This document shows positions 17,915-25,682 of a stretch of 43,895 nt of DNA, in pieces; positions within the stretch are counted from its first letter, which is position 1; every line of letters starts with the position of its first letter. The position numbers and the translations under genes are program-made. The notes beneath the pieces were generated by a model that saw only the letters and a program-made list of their open reading frames with translations, was not told the origin of the DNA and did no database searches. Source of the stretch: UBA6019 sp035535055 (GTDB taxonomy: Bacteria > Chloroflexota > Dormibacteria > Dormibacterales > Dormibacteraceae); the NCBI GenBank assembly GCA_035535055.1, contig DATLQT010000014.1, positions 1 through 43,895 of the forward strand. The letters run 5' to 3'.

Positions 17915-17971
17915 AGTATGCCTTCGACGAGGTACCGATGTCAAGAACTCTTTACAAAGCCAACTTGACAT
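17915..17971 (-). promoter_or_regulatory. XRE promoter with overlapping inverted-repeat operator
   Basis: The minus strand has -35 TTGACA at 17944-17939 and -10 CATACT at 17920-17915. ATGTCAAG (17938-17945) and CTTGACAT (17964-17971) are perfect 8-base inverted arms with an 18-base spacer; one arm covers the -35. This fits autorepression by the XRE protein. Confidence 0.6.
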
Positions 17972-18082
17972 TTGTGCGGTGACTCCGGCAGTCGAGGGCT
18001 GCTGCGAATCGAGACTTCGGTCCGTACTGCATGGCCCCCGGTGGTTGCAGATGTCGCGGATCGTTGCCGACTGCTGAGGCGG

Positions 18083-19573
18083 TCAGGAATAGCCCTGGTT
18101 CATCCGGTCGACGAGATCGTCGAGTCTCCGTCGGGCCCTTGTCCACCTCGGCACGGAGGAAGCCAGTGCCCGTGCCGACTCGGCTGCCGCGTGAGCTCCG
18201 GTGAGGTCCTGACGTTGGTCGCCCTCGGGCTCTGCGACCTCGTACATGCAGCCGGCTCTGCTGGTGTGGTCGAGGTGGTCGAGGCTGTGGGTGCTGAGCA
18301 CGTACTGGAGCGGGCCAGGATCGCCGATCCCCCCTGGGGCGACGCTGAAACTGACGTACTGCGCCAGCAGCGCCGCGGTGACGCTGATCGACAGGGGTGC
18401 GACGTTCTGGCCCGAGGGGTTCTGATCGGGGACTCCGGCGATGTAGGCGGGGTCATCGAGGAGGCCTTGTGCGTCGAGGGCCACTTGCCCCATGTCGAGT
18501 TGTCGGGTGCAGACCATGCACGGTCGGCCGGGACGCACAACATGTGACCGCCAGGTGGCGTTGCGCATGGTGCCGTCGGGATGAGTGTCGATGGCGATGC
18601 CACCGTCGATGACGGGGACGAGGTCGGTGTAGGCCAGGCTGTTGAGGACGGCGCGGGGCCAGGGGCGATCGACGCAGCAGAAGATGAGGTCGTGATCGAG
18701 GGCTTCGAGAAGACCGTCGGGCTCGCAGATGCTCAAGTCCGAGACGCGGATCTGCGGCCGGTCGGCGGTGGCATTGCGGCGGGCCTCGCGGCGGGCCACG
18801 TGGACCTTGGTGCGGCGCAGGCTGACATCGCGGCGGTCGGCACCGACCAGCCGGTCGAGGTTGCGCTGTTCGACGAGGTCGAAGTCCATGATGGTGATGT
18901 TGACCAGCCCGGACGCGCCGAGGCGGAGGGCGACGTCGAGTCCGACCGAGCCTGCGCCGATCACCAAGACCCGGCGCCGTGCCAGGTCAGCTTGGACGGC
19001 CGCTCCCCAGGCACTGACCGTGCGCGCCTGTCGGTGATTCGCCGGAGGCGTGGGGATAATCCTGTCGTTCCAGGTGACGGTGAGCCGGTCGCCGATGACG
19101 CGCACGTTGGCGCACTCCGTAAGCGCCACGTTCCGACCCACGCCGTGGTCCCAGTGACGGGCGGACCATGACCTGTCGCCGCCGCCCAGGGTCATGCCGA
19201 CCAGCGGAAGCCCGGTCATCTCTCGCACGAGGTTGGCGTAGGAGGCCTCGGTGTCGCGGTCGGGTCCGCTCATCGCCTGCCACCCTCGCCCGCCGGGATG
19301 GCTGTGGAGCAGTACAAGTCCGCTCTGCTCGGCGCTCGCCATCTCGGCGCCCCGCATGATGTACTCGCCGGTGACGGTAACGTTGCCGTGCACGACACGC
19401 TCGCCTTCTTCGGGCGGGAGCGGCCGACGGACGAGCGCGGTGGTGCGACGCTTCCCGGTGGAGGGTCGATACAACGCCAGGCACAGGTCCTCTTGGCCGT
19501 CATCGCGGACCAAGAGTTCACAGAGGTCGTCGCGGGTCTGTCCGGTCATGGCGACCGACGTGGCCGGGGTCAT
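18083..19573 (-). CDS. JAB isopeptidase fused to E1-like activating enzyme
   Basis: This encodes 496 residues from ATG 19573, which overlaps the E2 stop (ATGA). The N-terminal domain is a JAB/JAMM metalloprotease: LLHSHPGG with HSH at 90-92, then S102-G-P-D105, and a candidate Glu at 70. The C-terminal domain is a ThiF/E1 fold: ATP-binding IGAGSVG (205-211), the D-x-D-x-V-E step in MDFDLVEQRNLDRL (229-242), then a CMVC pair that could bind zinc. It should adenylate and conjugate a ubiquitin-like protein, and the JAB part should process or remove it. Ubl and E2-like genes lie directly upstream. This matches bacterial ubiquitin-like conjugation operons with a JAB-E1 fusion. The active-site cysteine is not identified here. 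Confidence 0.88.
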   Translation of the reverse strand: MTPATSVAMTGQTRDDLCELLVRDDGQEDLCLALYRPSTGKRRTTALVRRPLPPEEGERVVHGNVTVTGEYIMRGAEMASAEQSGLVLLHSHPGGRGWQAMSGPDRDTEASYANLVREMTGLPLVGMTLGGGDRSWSARHWDHGVGRNVALTECANVRVIGDRLTVTWNDRIIPTPPANHRQARTVSAWGAAVQADLARRRVLVIGAGSVGLDVALRLGASGLVNITIMDFDLVEQRNLDRLVGADRRDVSLRRTKVHVARREARRNATADRPQIRVSDLSICEPDGLLEALDHDLIFCCVDRPWPRAVLNSLAYTDLVPVIDGGIAIDTHPDGTMRNATWRSHVVRPGRPCMVCTRQLDMGQVALDAQGLLDDPAYIAGVPDQNPSGQNVAPLSISVTAALLAQYVSFSVAPGGIGDPGPLQYVLSTHSLDHLDHTSRAGCMYEVAEPEGDQRQDLTGAHAAAESARALASSVPRWTRARRRLDDLVDRMNQGYS

Positions 19574-19914
19574 GACCGGGCCTCCCCCAGCACCCCGCGG
19601 ACGTGACCGGCCCACGCCACCCCGGGATCGTCGACACCCCAGCCGGCGATCTGACGGCTGTGCATCGTCCAGCCTGGTCGGCTGGAGGGCCGGCTATTCG
19701 TTCGGGCGAGGGTCACGTCGCCGGGGAGATGGATCCAGTGGGGGGGCACCTGCGGCCACCGACTGAGCTCGTCGACGCTGACGGCGGTGTCGAGGACGGT
19801 CCCCGCACGCGCTCCGTCGACCGGCTCAAGGTCGTAGATGACCAAGCCGGCCTCCACCCGCGGGTGGAGGCCGAGCCGGGCCATGTGCTCGACGAACGCC
19901 TCGTGGCCGACCAT
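19570..19914 (-). CDS. E2-like (Prok-E2_E type) protein without cysteine
   Basis: This encodes 114 residues. The pattern PPHWIHLPGDVTLA, then PGWTMHSRQIAGWG and DDPGVAWAGHVRGVL, is that of the prokaryotic E2 family E found in multi-ubiquitin operons. It starts with ATG overlapping the Ubl stop (TGATG) and ends overlapping the E1 start (ATGA). Reading the whole protein, I find no cysteine. Either this E2 works by another residue (its histidines are conserved in this pattern) or the family uses a different transfer route. I cannot say which without an alignment. Confidence 0.8.
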   Translation of the reverse strand: MVGHEAFVEHMARLGLHPRVEAGLVIYDLEPVDGARAGTVLDTAVSVDELSRWPQVPPHWIHLPGDVTLARTNSRPSSRPGWTMHSRQIAGWGVDDPGVAWAGHVRGVLGEARS

Positions 19915-20168
19915 CAGGCCACGTCGGCGGCGCAGCGGATCGACACGAACCGGGCGTTCGGCCGGATGGTCACGACCTCATCGTCGGCGAACCGCTTGGT
20001 CTTGCCGCCAGGCTCGAGTTCGCCCAGGTCGTAGCGGGCCGGGTCGAGGCCAACCAGCCTCAGCAGTGCCGACGCCGACTGCCGCCGGTCCTTGGTAGTG
20101 AACGGCTGCCCGTCGATGGTGAAGTGGATCTCGTGGTCCAGCGGGGTGACATTGGTCTGGTCGCTCAT
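19914..20168 (-). CDS. Single-domain ubiquitin-like protein (Multi_ubiq type)
   Basis: This encodes 84 residues. The pattern HEIHFTIDGQPFTTKDRRQS, then LLRLVGLDPARYDLGELEPGG, then FADDEVVTIRPNARFVSI matches one repeat of the Multi_ubiq beta-grasp domain. It is a single copy rather than a tandem array. The C-terminus ends in RCAADVA with no Gly-Gly. ATG 20168 has a good Shine-Dalgarno site (AAGGAG). It is the first gene of the Ubl, E2, E1 operon. It probably modifies a target or itself; the substrate is unknown. Confidence 0.85.
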   Translation of the reverse strand: MSDQTNVTPLDHEIHFTIDGQPFTTKDRRQSASALLRLVGLDPARYDLGELEPGGKTKRFADDEVVTIRPNARFVSIRCAADVA

Positions 20169-20283
20169 GGCTCTCCTTCAAGGTGTGAAGCTGTCGTCGA
20201 TGAGAACCGTCGCGGGCGCCTACGAGAAAAAAAGTTCCCGGAGCACTTTCTCTGGCGGCCCGGGTCGCGACAGGTGATCCAGG
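20169..20283. promoter_or_regulatory. Divergent promoter between the Ubl operon and the sigma/SMC operon
   Basis: 115 bases separate two divergent operons. GAGAAA (20224-20229) is inverted as TTTCTC (20247-20252), around a purine-rich run. No strong -10/-35 pair stands out. Both units could be co-regulated from here. Confidence 0.4.
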
Positions 20284-20988
20284 ATGAGCACGCCGCCCAC
20301 GCCGAGGCCCGCCCCAAGGCACCCTTTGGAGGACGACCTGGCGCGCCTGGAGCGCATAGTCGACGTGATGTGGGCGGCCATCCACCAGGTGCTGGACCTT
20401 CCGACTCCGCGTCGTCGCCGCATCGCTAGGTCCGACATCCTCGGGGAAGCGGTCAGCGACCAACTAACCGGGGGCGGTGTCAGCGCAGAGGATGTTCTCA
20501 CTGAGGCCTTCGGTGCCTTACTCCGGACGCCGGAGACCAGAGTGACCACCACCTGGGAAGGCCTGGCGGTCGGCATTGCTCGCAACAAGACTAAAGGCGC
20601 TCTTCGTAAAGCCGGGGCTTGGCTGCACGAAACTGAGCACCGTCCCAAGCTGACCGTCATTTCTGGAGACGCGCCAGGGCGGCCAGGTCCCGACGGGGAC
20701 CCCCCGGAGCCGCTTCTCGAGTTGATTGAGGATCCAGCGGTCGACCTCGACGACGAGTTCACCAAAACGAGCCAGCAGTTGGAGCTCCTTCGGCTCGCCC
20801 AGGAAATACTCGACGACCGGGACCGCGCCATCTTCCTCGGGATGCATTTCGGAACTCGCACTCGCCAGTCCTTGGCCACCCAGTTCGACCTCACCGCTCC
20901 AGGGGTGACGCACGTATATCGCACGACCGCCAAGCGGCTGCACGATCATCCTCGATTCCAACGGTATGCAGAAGGAGGCGCACCATGA
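20284..20988 (+). CDS. Sigma-70/ECF-like protein
   Basis: This encodes 234 residues. A region 2-like stretch (AEDVLTEAFGALLRTPE, then TWEGLAVGIARNKTKGALRKA) is followed by an acidic linker (about 130-160) and a region 4-like HTH (LAQEILDDRDRAIFLGMHFG, then TRQSLATQFDLTAPGVTHVY). Such proteins resemble ECF sigma factors but with a longer N-terminus. It overlaps the next gene by 4 bases (20985-20988). It may control this defence operon, or a cellular regulon tied to it. True sigma activity is not shown by sequence. Confidence 0.65.
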   Translation: MSTPPTPRPAPRHPLEDDLARLERIVDVMWAAIHQVLDLPTPRRRRIARSDILGEAVSDQLTGGGVSAEDVLTEAFGALLRTPETRVTTTWEGLAVGIARNKTKGALRKAGAWLHETEHRPKLTVISGDAPGRPGPDGDPPEPLLELIEDPAVDLDDEFTKTSQQLELLRLAQEILDDRDRAIFLGMHFGTRTRQSLATQFDLTAPGVTHVYRTTAKRLHDHPRFQRYAEGGAP

Positions 20989-21890
20989 CAGAACCACAAG
21001 ACCCGGTCGATGAACTCCTCGACGCATACTTCGACTATCTCGAAGGCGTCGGCGAGGAACCATCGCTCGATCACTTGACCAGCGAGCAGCGGGCGGAAGC
21101 CGAACAGCTCATCTCGTCGCTCAAAGCCGCCCAGGGGATAGACCCCGAAGCCTCACGTCCGTCACTCGCCGCCCTAATGGCGATGGCTAGCGCCAGACAG
21201 GACGCGATCTCGGTGGAAACGTTGGGTGCGAATATTCAAACCGCATTGCGACGAAGCGCCGATCCGCGGGCACGCGTCACGGACGACGTTGCTGCGCAGG
21301 CCGCCGGGCTCGCCTCGGCACTGGTCATTTATGCACGGGGACTACGCATCAGGGTCCTTGTCGTCGACGATGGCGCCGACATCGACGCCGCCTATGCGGC
21401 CAGCGTCCCATCCATCGCCGCGGTGTTCGGCGCTTTCCCTGACAGCAACGCCGTGCTCGTAACGAACATCGATCCGACCTCACTGGGGGTGATCATCGAC
21501 CGAGATGACATCGTCACGGCCATCGAGACGCCATCCGGTCGCGCCCGACCCCCGCGTATTAGCCGGCCGGTTCTGTACTCACCGGACGCCTGCGCGCATT
21601 ACGTGACCGAAACGATGCCAGCCTTCGAGCCGTTCGAGCATCTGGCATCTCATCACGCAGCTATGTCGTCGGCCGACGTAGTCGACGTCGACCACATAGC
21701 CGCCGGGGCGATTGAGGAGATTGTCGTCTCGGGGGCCCGAGCTCGTCTCGCAGCCAAGAAGGATTCGTGGGCATCGCTGGGGGGCCCGGAGGCGGCCCTG
21801 ATCGCAACTGCTTTGCGCCGCGCTCTGGCTGGCGAGTTCGACGACGCCTCGTTTCGACAGCAAGTCGAAGAGCTAGTCGACGTCGCATGA
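20985..21890 (+). CDS. Unknown protein coupled to the sigma-like gene
   Basis: This encodes 301 residues. It starts 4 bases inside the sigma-like gene and ends overlapping the SMC-like start (ATGA). The N-terminus is acidic and helical (DELLDAYFDYLEGVGEE, then SRPSLAALMAMAS), the middle has a beta-strand pattern (GLRIRVLVVDDGADIDAAYA, then DSNAVLVTNID), and the C-terminus is helical. I do not recognise a family. Between a sigma-like factor and an SMC-like ATPase, an anti-sigma or adaptor role is possible. Confidence 0.65.
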   Translation: MTEPQDPVDELLDAYFDYLEGVGEEPSLDHLTSEQRAEAEQLISSLKAAQGIDPEASRPSLAALMAMASARQDAISVETLGANIQTALRRSADPRARVTDDVAAQAAGLASALVIYARGLRIRVLVVDDGADIDAAYAASVPSIAAVFGAFPDSNAVLVTNIDPTSLGVIIDRDDIVTAIETPSGRARPPRISRPVLYSPDACAHYVTETMPAFEPFEHLASHHAAMSSADVVDVDHIAAGAIEEIVVSGARARLAAKKDSWASLGGPEAALIATALRRALAGEFDDASFRQQVEELVDVA

Positions 21891-23734
21891 TCGGTCACCT
21901 CAGCCTCCGCCATTGGCGCTCGTACGACACTTTGGATCTCGACCTTGGCTCCGGGACTACTTTCGTTGTCGCTCCTAACGGCGTAGGGAAGACGTCACTC
22001 GTCCTCGGATTGGCCTGGGCGCTGTACGGCGAGCACGCCAAAATCGACCCGCGATCATGCATTCGGGCGGGTGCCGACGCCGCCGAGGTCGAGGTCACCC
22101 TCACGCTGCCCGACGAGCGCGAACTGAAGATCGCTCGCAAGGTCGGCCGGAGGGGGCGGCCGACGGTGAAGGGCTGGCTTGACGACATCGAGATCGATTC
22201 CTCGGCTGTCGACCAAGCGCTCGAAGAAGCCTTCGAAGTGAAGATGGACGTCGCCGCCAACCTTTCAATGATGCTTGGCGGCGGTCAGCTGGCGTCGGAA
22301 CAACCGCTCGACCTGAAGTCCCACCTGTACACCGCGTTCGGAGTTAGCCCGCTTCTACGCGCCGCTGAGTCAGCCGAGGCTCTTGCAAAGGGAGCGGAAA
22401 AGCAGCGGGCAGCGGTCCGTGCGAGCGATCAGAGGAGACTTGCTGATCGCAGCGATATCGAGTCGCGAGTCGGCAGACTGCAAAGCGAACTGCTTGAGCT
22501 CGAAGAACAGCGGGAGCGCCTTCAAGGAGCCGTGCGGGAAGCTGATCGGGATCGCACGAGAGCAAGGCAAATCGACATCTACCAGGAAGAACTCCGCCGC
22601 TACGAGGACACTGTGACGACGATTATGTCTCGTGCCGCAGAGTGCGTAGGTGCTGAGCTGGAGGTAGAAACCGTCTCGCTCAGGCTGCAAGCTGAGCGCG
22701 ATCAGGCCGAACGCGAAGCTGACCTCGCCGCCGAAGCGTACGCATCTGACCGCGGTTCGATCGCCGCGGCCACCGAGGCGATTGAGGCGTTGACTGGTGT
22801 GGATGCGTACTGCCCTACCTGCCTTCGACCGATCGGTGCCTCGGAAGTGTCGGCCGCTACGGCCGAGCATGAGCACCGTTTGCACGTAGCGACGGAGGCG
22901 AGCGGACTTCACGCTCGCGAACAGGCGGAGCGTCGAACCCGGGGGCGGGCGCTCGCCGAGTTGCTCACTCAGCTCGGCGCTCTCCGCAGGCCAGCTTCGC
23001 CGGACCCGTCGATCGACATTGCTACCGCGGAGGTCCAACACGCAGCCGCCCTTCAGGCACTGGAGGCTCACAGCGAGAAGATCGGCGGGGTGCAGTCCCA
23101 GCTTCGCCAGCTGACCGGTCAGCTGGCGGAAGACGACCGGATCGCGGAGAGCGACCGAGCCCTTTACCGCGCCTACCGGCGGGAGGCCGTTACGAGCGCC
23201 GCGGCGGCGGCCTTCCGCCGGGCAGCGACCGAGCTGACCGAAAGCCTGATCGAGCCGGTTGCCACCGAGATCACGTGGCGGTGGAAGCGTCTGTTCCCGA
23301 GTGGTGGGCTAACGCTCCGCTCCGATGGGACGATCGTCCGCGAAGAGCAGGGCGAGGAACTCGGCTGGAGCACGCTCAGCGACGGGGAACGAATCTGGGC
23401 GCGGATCATCACGCATCTTCTCGTCATCGCCGCATCCACTCGCCTCCCCTTCGTCTGGTTCGACGAGCCGCTCGAACACCTCGACCCGCAGCTACGTCAT
23501 GCCGTAGCTGCCACGCTGGCCACGGCCACTGGCGCCGGTGGCGGAAGCCCTAGGCAGCTTCTCGTTACGACGTATGAGCATGCGATCGCCCGTCAGTTGG
23601 CTGACGACACCCCCAACGCAACGCTCATCAATGTGCGATCGGGACGACACGAAGCGCCGCAGGACGACCCGGCCACTACCGACACGGCGGTCTCTACGCC
23701 CAAGCCTACACGGCCCACCCGCAGAGCGTCATAG
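21887..23734 (+). CDS. SMC/Rad50-like ATPase with zinc-hook-type CxxC
   Basis: This encodes 615 residues. The start is the ATG overlapping the previous stop; the longer frame from 21767 begins inside that gene and is rejected. The features are Walker A APNGVGKTS (29-37), long coiled-coil arms, CPTC at 309-312 (a zinc-hook-like apex), signature LSDGERIW (497-504) and Walker B LPFVWFDE with EHLDPQ (about 520-535). It should form an ABC-type dimer on DNA or DNA ends. The C-terminal 40 residues are Pro/Thr/Arg-rich and disordered. Last of a three-gene operon divergent from the Ubl module. SMC-like ATPases are frequent in defence systems; the partner nuclease is not in this operon. Confidence 0.88.
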   Translation: MIGHLSLRHWRSYDTLDLDLGSGTTFVVAPNGVGKTSLVLGLAWALYGEHAKIDPRSCIRAGADAAEVEVTLTLPDERELKIARKVGRRGRPTVKGWLDDIEIDSSAVDQALEEAFEVKMDVAANLSMMLGGGQLASEQPLDLKSHLYTAFGVSPLLRAAESAEALAKGAEKQRAAVRASDQRRLADRSDIESRVGRLQSELLELEEQRERLQGAVREADRDRTRARQIDIYQEELRRYEDTVTTIMSRAAECVGAELEVETVSLRLQAERDQAEREADLAAEAYASDRGSIAAATEAIEALTGVDAYCPTCLRPIGASEVSAATAEHEHRLHVATEASGLHAREQAERRTRGRALAELLTQLGALRRPASPDPSIDIATAEVQHAAALQALEAHSEKIGGVQSQLRQLTGQLAEDDRIAESDRALYRAYRREAVTSAAAAAFRRAATELTESLIEPVATEITWRWKRLFPSGGLTLRSDGTIVREEQGEELGWSTLSDGERIWARIITHLLVIAASTRLPFVWFDEPLEHLDPQLRHAVAATLATATGAGGGSPRQLLVTTYEHAIARQLADDTPNATLINVRSGRHEAPQDDPATTDTAVSTPKPTRPTRRAS

Positions 23735-23759
23735 GGCCTTGGTTGTTGATGTCCCCTGA

Positions 23760-23778
23760 CGTCACGTCGCTAGTGACG
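23760..23778. terminator. Small hairpin between convergent genes
   Basis: CGTCAC and GTGACG form a 6-base stem with a 7-base loop, in the 198-base gap between the rightward SMC-like gene and the leftward methyltransferase gene. Possible bidirectional terminator, weak. Confidence 0.3.
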
Positions 23779-23932
23779 CGGTGGTGGCAATGACCCAGGT
23801 CCGAGGACCCGGAGAGCGACGAACCTGCCGCCGGTCGGTCTCTTCACCCGACCCGAGACCATCGTGGTCGATGACGTTCGGTCGATCGCAGGGCCGTTCC
23901 ATCGCAGCGATGTCTGGTACCGATTGGGGCTT

Positions 23933-25138
23933 CTACGACTTGAACGCGCCCTTTCGCAATCGGGCCTTCGGTCCCAATCCGGCCCCAGGATGATCCGGGT
24001 ACTCCCCCTCAAGCAATCGATATGCGGCGCTCACCTTCTCTGGCGGCGTTGACTTGGGTACGCGGGTCAGTCTCGGGATTGCCAGCTTCAAGTCGTCAGA
24101 CGAACCCGGAAGGCGCAGGGTGGAGAGGATCGCTCGTCCAAGCACCTCGGCGAGCAGCGCTGGGGTCGCGTTGCCGACTTGTCGTACCTGGTCTCGGTAG
24201 CTGCCTTCCACGACCCACTCGGCTGGAAGTGACTGCAGGCGGAGGAGCTCTTCGACGGCGAGCGGACGGTTGCTCCAGTGGAAGGGCCCGGTCGATGGGC
24301 CTGGCTGGGCCGGGAGGGTCCATGAGGGCATGTCCTTGGCCAGCTTGAGGAGGAAGGACCAGTAGCGGGTGCGGTACCCGAAGAGAGGTCGACCGCCGCC
24401 GCGCGAGGTGTGCCAGAGGTAGTTCTCACCCTCCGGTATTGAGGGGAGCAGGTCGGCCCACTTCCCGACGGCGACGGGCGGGTTCGCGACCGAGAGGCGT
24501 CCGATAGCGTCCCAGGCGCGCATCGGCGCCTCGTCGTGGGTGGCTGTCGGCCAGGCGAGCTGGCCGCCATCGCGCAGCGCGACGATGATCGCTCGCCGTC
24601 GGCGCTGCGGCACCCCGAAGCTGGCAGCGTCGATGACGCGAGGCTCAGGTCGATAGTGGGTCCCCCATCGCCTGTTGATCCGGGCGAGCGATCGCTCGAT
24701 CTCGGGGAGCGCAGCGATCGCGCCTTGCGCGAAGCCAGTGACGTTCTCCAAAAGGATGACCCTCGGAAGGAAGGTCTCGGCGAGGTCAAGGAACCCGTCG
24801 AGGCAGTCGGATCGCTCGTCGTCCAGGCCGATCCGAGAGGTGCGGGACCACTGGGCCGCCTTCGAGAACGGCTGGCATGGAGGCGCACCGGCGAGGAGCG
24901 TCAGCTCCCGACGTCGCAGGCCGACATCGGTTGGCCTAAGCGTCTCCGCAACGTCGAGGATGTCGCCGGCGTCAAGGAGCGGCCATTGGTCGTCCCGGTT
25001 CGCCTTGAGTGACCGCCTGGCGGTCTCGTCCAGCTCGATGCACCCGACGTGGGTGAAGCCAGCAGCTTCCAATCCCAGGTCGAGGCCTCCCACTCCCGAG
25101 AAGCCCGACAGCACGGTTGGGGATGCCTCAACGGGCAT
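23933..25138 (-). CDS. druM: DNA 5-cytosine methyltransferase (DruM-like)
   Basis: This encodes 401 residues from ATG 25138, which overlaps the Vsr gene by 11 bases; a longer frame from 25240 lies inside vsr and is rejected. The motifs are GFSGVGGLDLGLEAAGF (I), APPCQPFS with catalytic Cys88 (IV), LLENV (VI), FGVPQRRRR (VIII) and QVGNATPALLAEVLG (X). It is therefore a complete C5-methylase. In Druantia type II the methylase DruM is part of the system, and here it closes a six-gene operon with druF, druG and druE. It would mark self DNA. It could alternatively be a stand-alone Dcm with its Vsr partner. Symbol given by context and family. Confidence 0.85.
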   Translation of the reverse strand: MPVEASPTVLSGFSGVGGLDLGLEAAGFTHVGCIELDETARRSLKANRDDQWPLLDAGDILDVAETLRPTDVGLRRRELTLLAGAPPCQPFSKAAQWSRTSRIGLDDERSDCLDGFLDLAETFLPRVILLENVTGFAQGAIAALPEIERSLARINRRWGTHYRPEPRVIDAASFGVPQRRRRAIIVALRDGGQLAWPTATHDEAPMRAWDAIGRLSVANPPVAVGKWADLLPSIPEGENYLWHTSRGGGRPLFGYRTRYWSFLLKLAKDMPSWTLPAQPGPSTGPFHWSNRPLAVEELLRLQSLPAEWVVEGSYRDQVRQVGNATPALLAEVLGRAILSTLRLPGSSDDLKLAIPRLTRVPKSTPPEKVSAAYRLLEGEYPDHPGAGLGPKARLRKGAFKS

Positions 25139-25682
25139 TGGCTGCCGCCTTGCACTCGGCAAGCGTCGTTTGCACCTGGTCGGCGGCGACGTTCGCGGGC
25201 ACGTGCTCCCAGATCCTGAGCACGGTCCATCCCGTGGCATCGAGGGCCGTGATTACCTTGCGGTCGCGCTCCACGTTGTGGTCGAGCTTGGTCAACCAGT
25301 AGCTCGAGTTGGCCCTCGGCGAGTTCCCATGCTCGGGGCAGCGGTGCCAGAAGCAGCCGTCGAGGAACACGGCGAGGCCCTGCCGCGGGAAGGCCAGGTC
25401 GGCGCGCACCCGGACGTCGCCGGCAGTGATGAGAAGCTGCTTGCGGAACCGGAGCCCTCGGCGGTGAAGCTCCGATCGCACGCGAAGCTCGAGCCTGGTG
25501 TCGGACCGACGGTTGCCGCGCATGACGCGACTGACCGCCTCGCTCGATGGCACCGGGTATCCGATGCGAGCACGAGTCTCTGCGTCCTGCGAGCCGACCG
25601 GCTCGATGCTGCCATCTTGTGGGCGCCTGGCGCTATGGCCGGACGGGATTGGGACTGCTGCCAGCGTCTCAGCCGGTCTCAT
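25128..25682 (-). CDS. vsr: Vsr very-short-patch-repair endonuclease
   Basis: This encodes 184 residues from ATG 25682, overlapping the upstream nuclease stop (ATGA). The Vsr features are SRVMRGNRRSDTRLELRVRS, then RADLAFPRQGLAVFLDGCFW, HRCPEHGNSPRANSSYW and LTKLDHNVERDRKV. The Vsr domain starts at about residue 50; the first 50 residues are an extra, probably disordered N-terminus. Vsr nicks T:G mismatches left by deamination of 5-methylcytosine, so it fits the cytosine methylase that follows. All canonical residues look present. Confidence 0.92.
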   Translation of the reverse strand: MRPAETLAAVPIPSGHSARRPQDGSIEPVGSQDAETRARIGYPVPSSEAVSRVMRGNRRSDTRLELRVRSELHRRGLRFRKQLLITAGDVRVRADLAFPRQGLAVFLDGCFWHRCPEHGNSPRANSSYWLTKLDHNVERDRKVITALDATGWTVLRIWEHVPANVAADQVQTTLAECKAAANAR

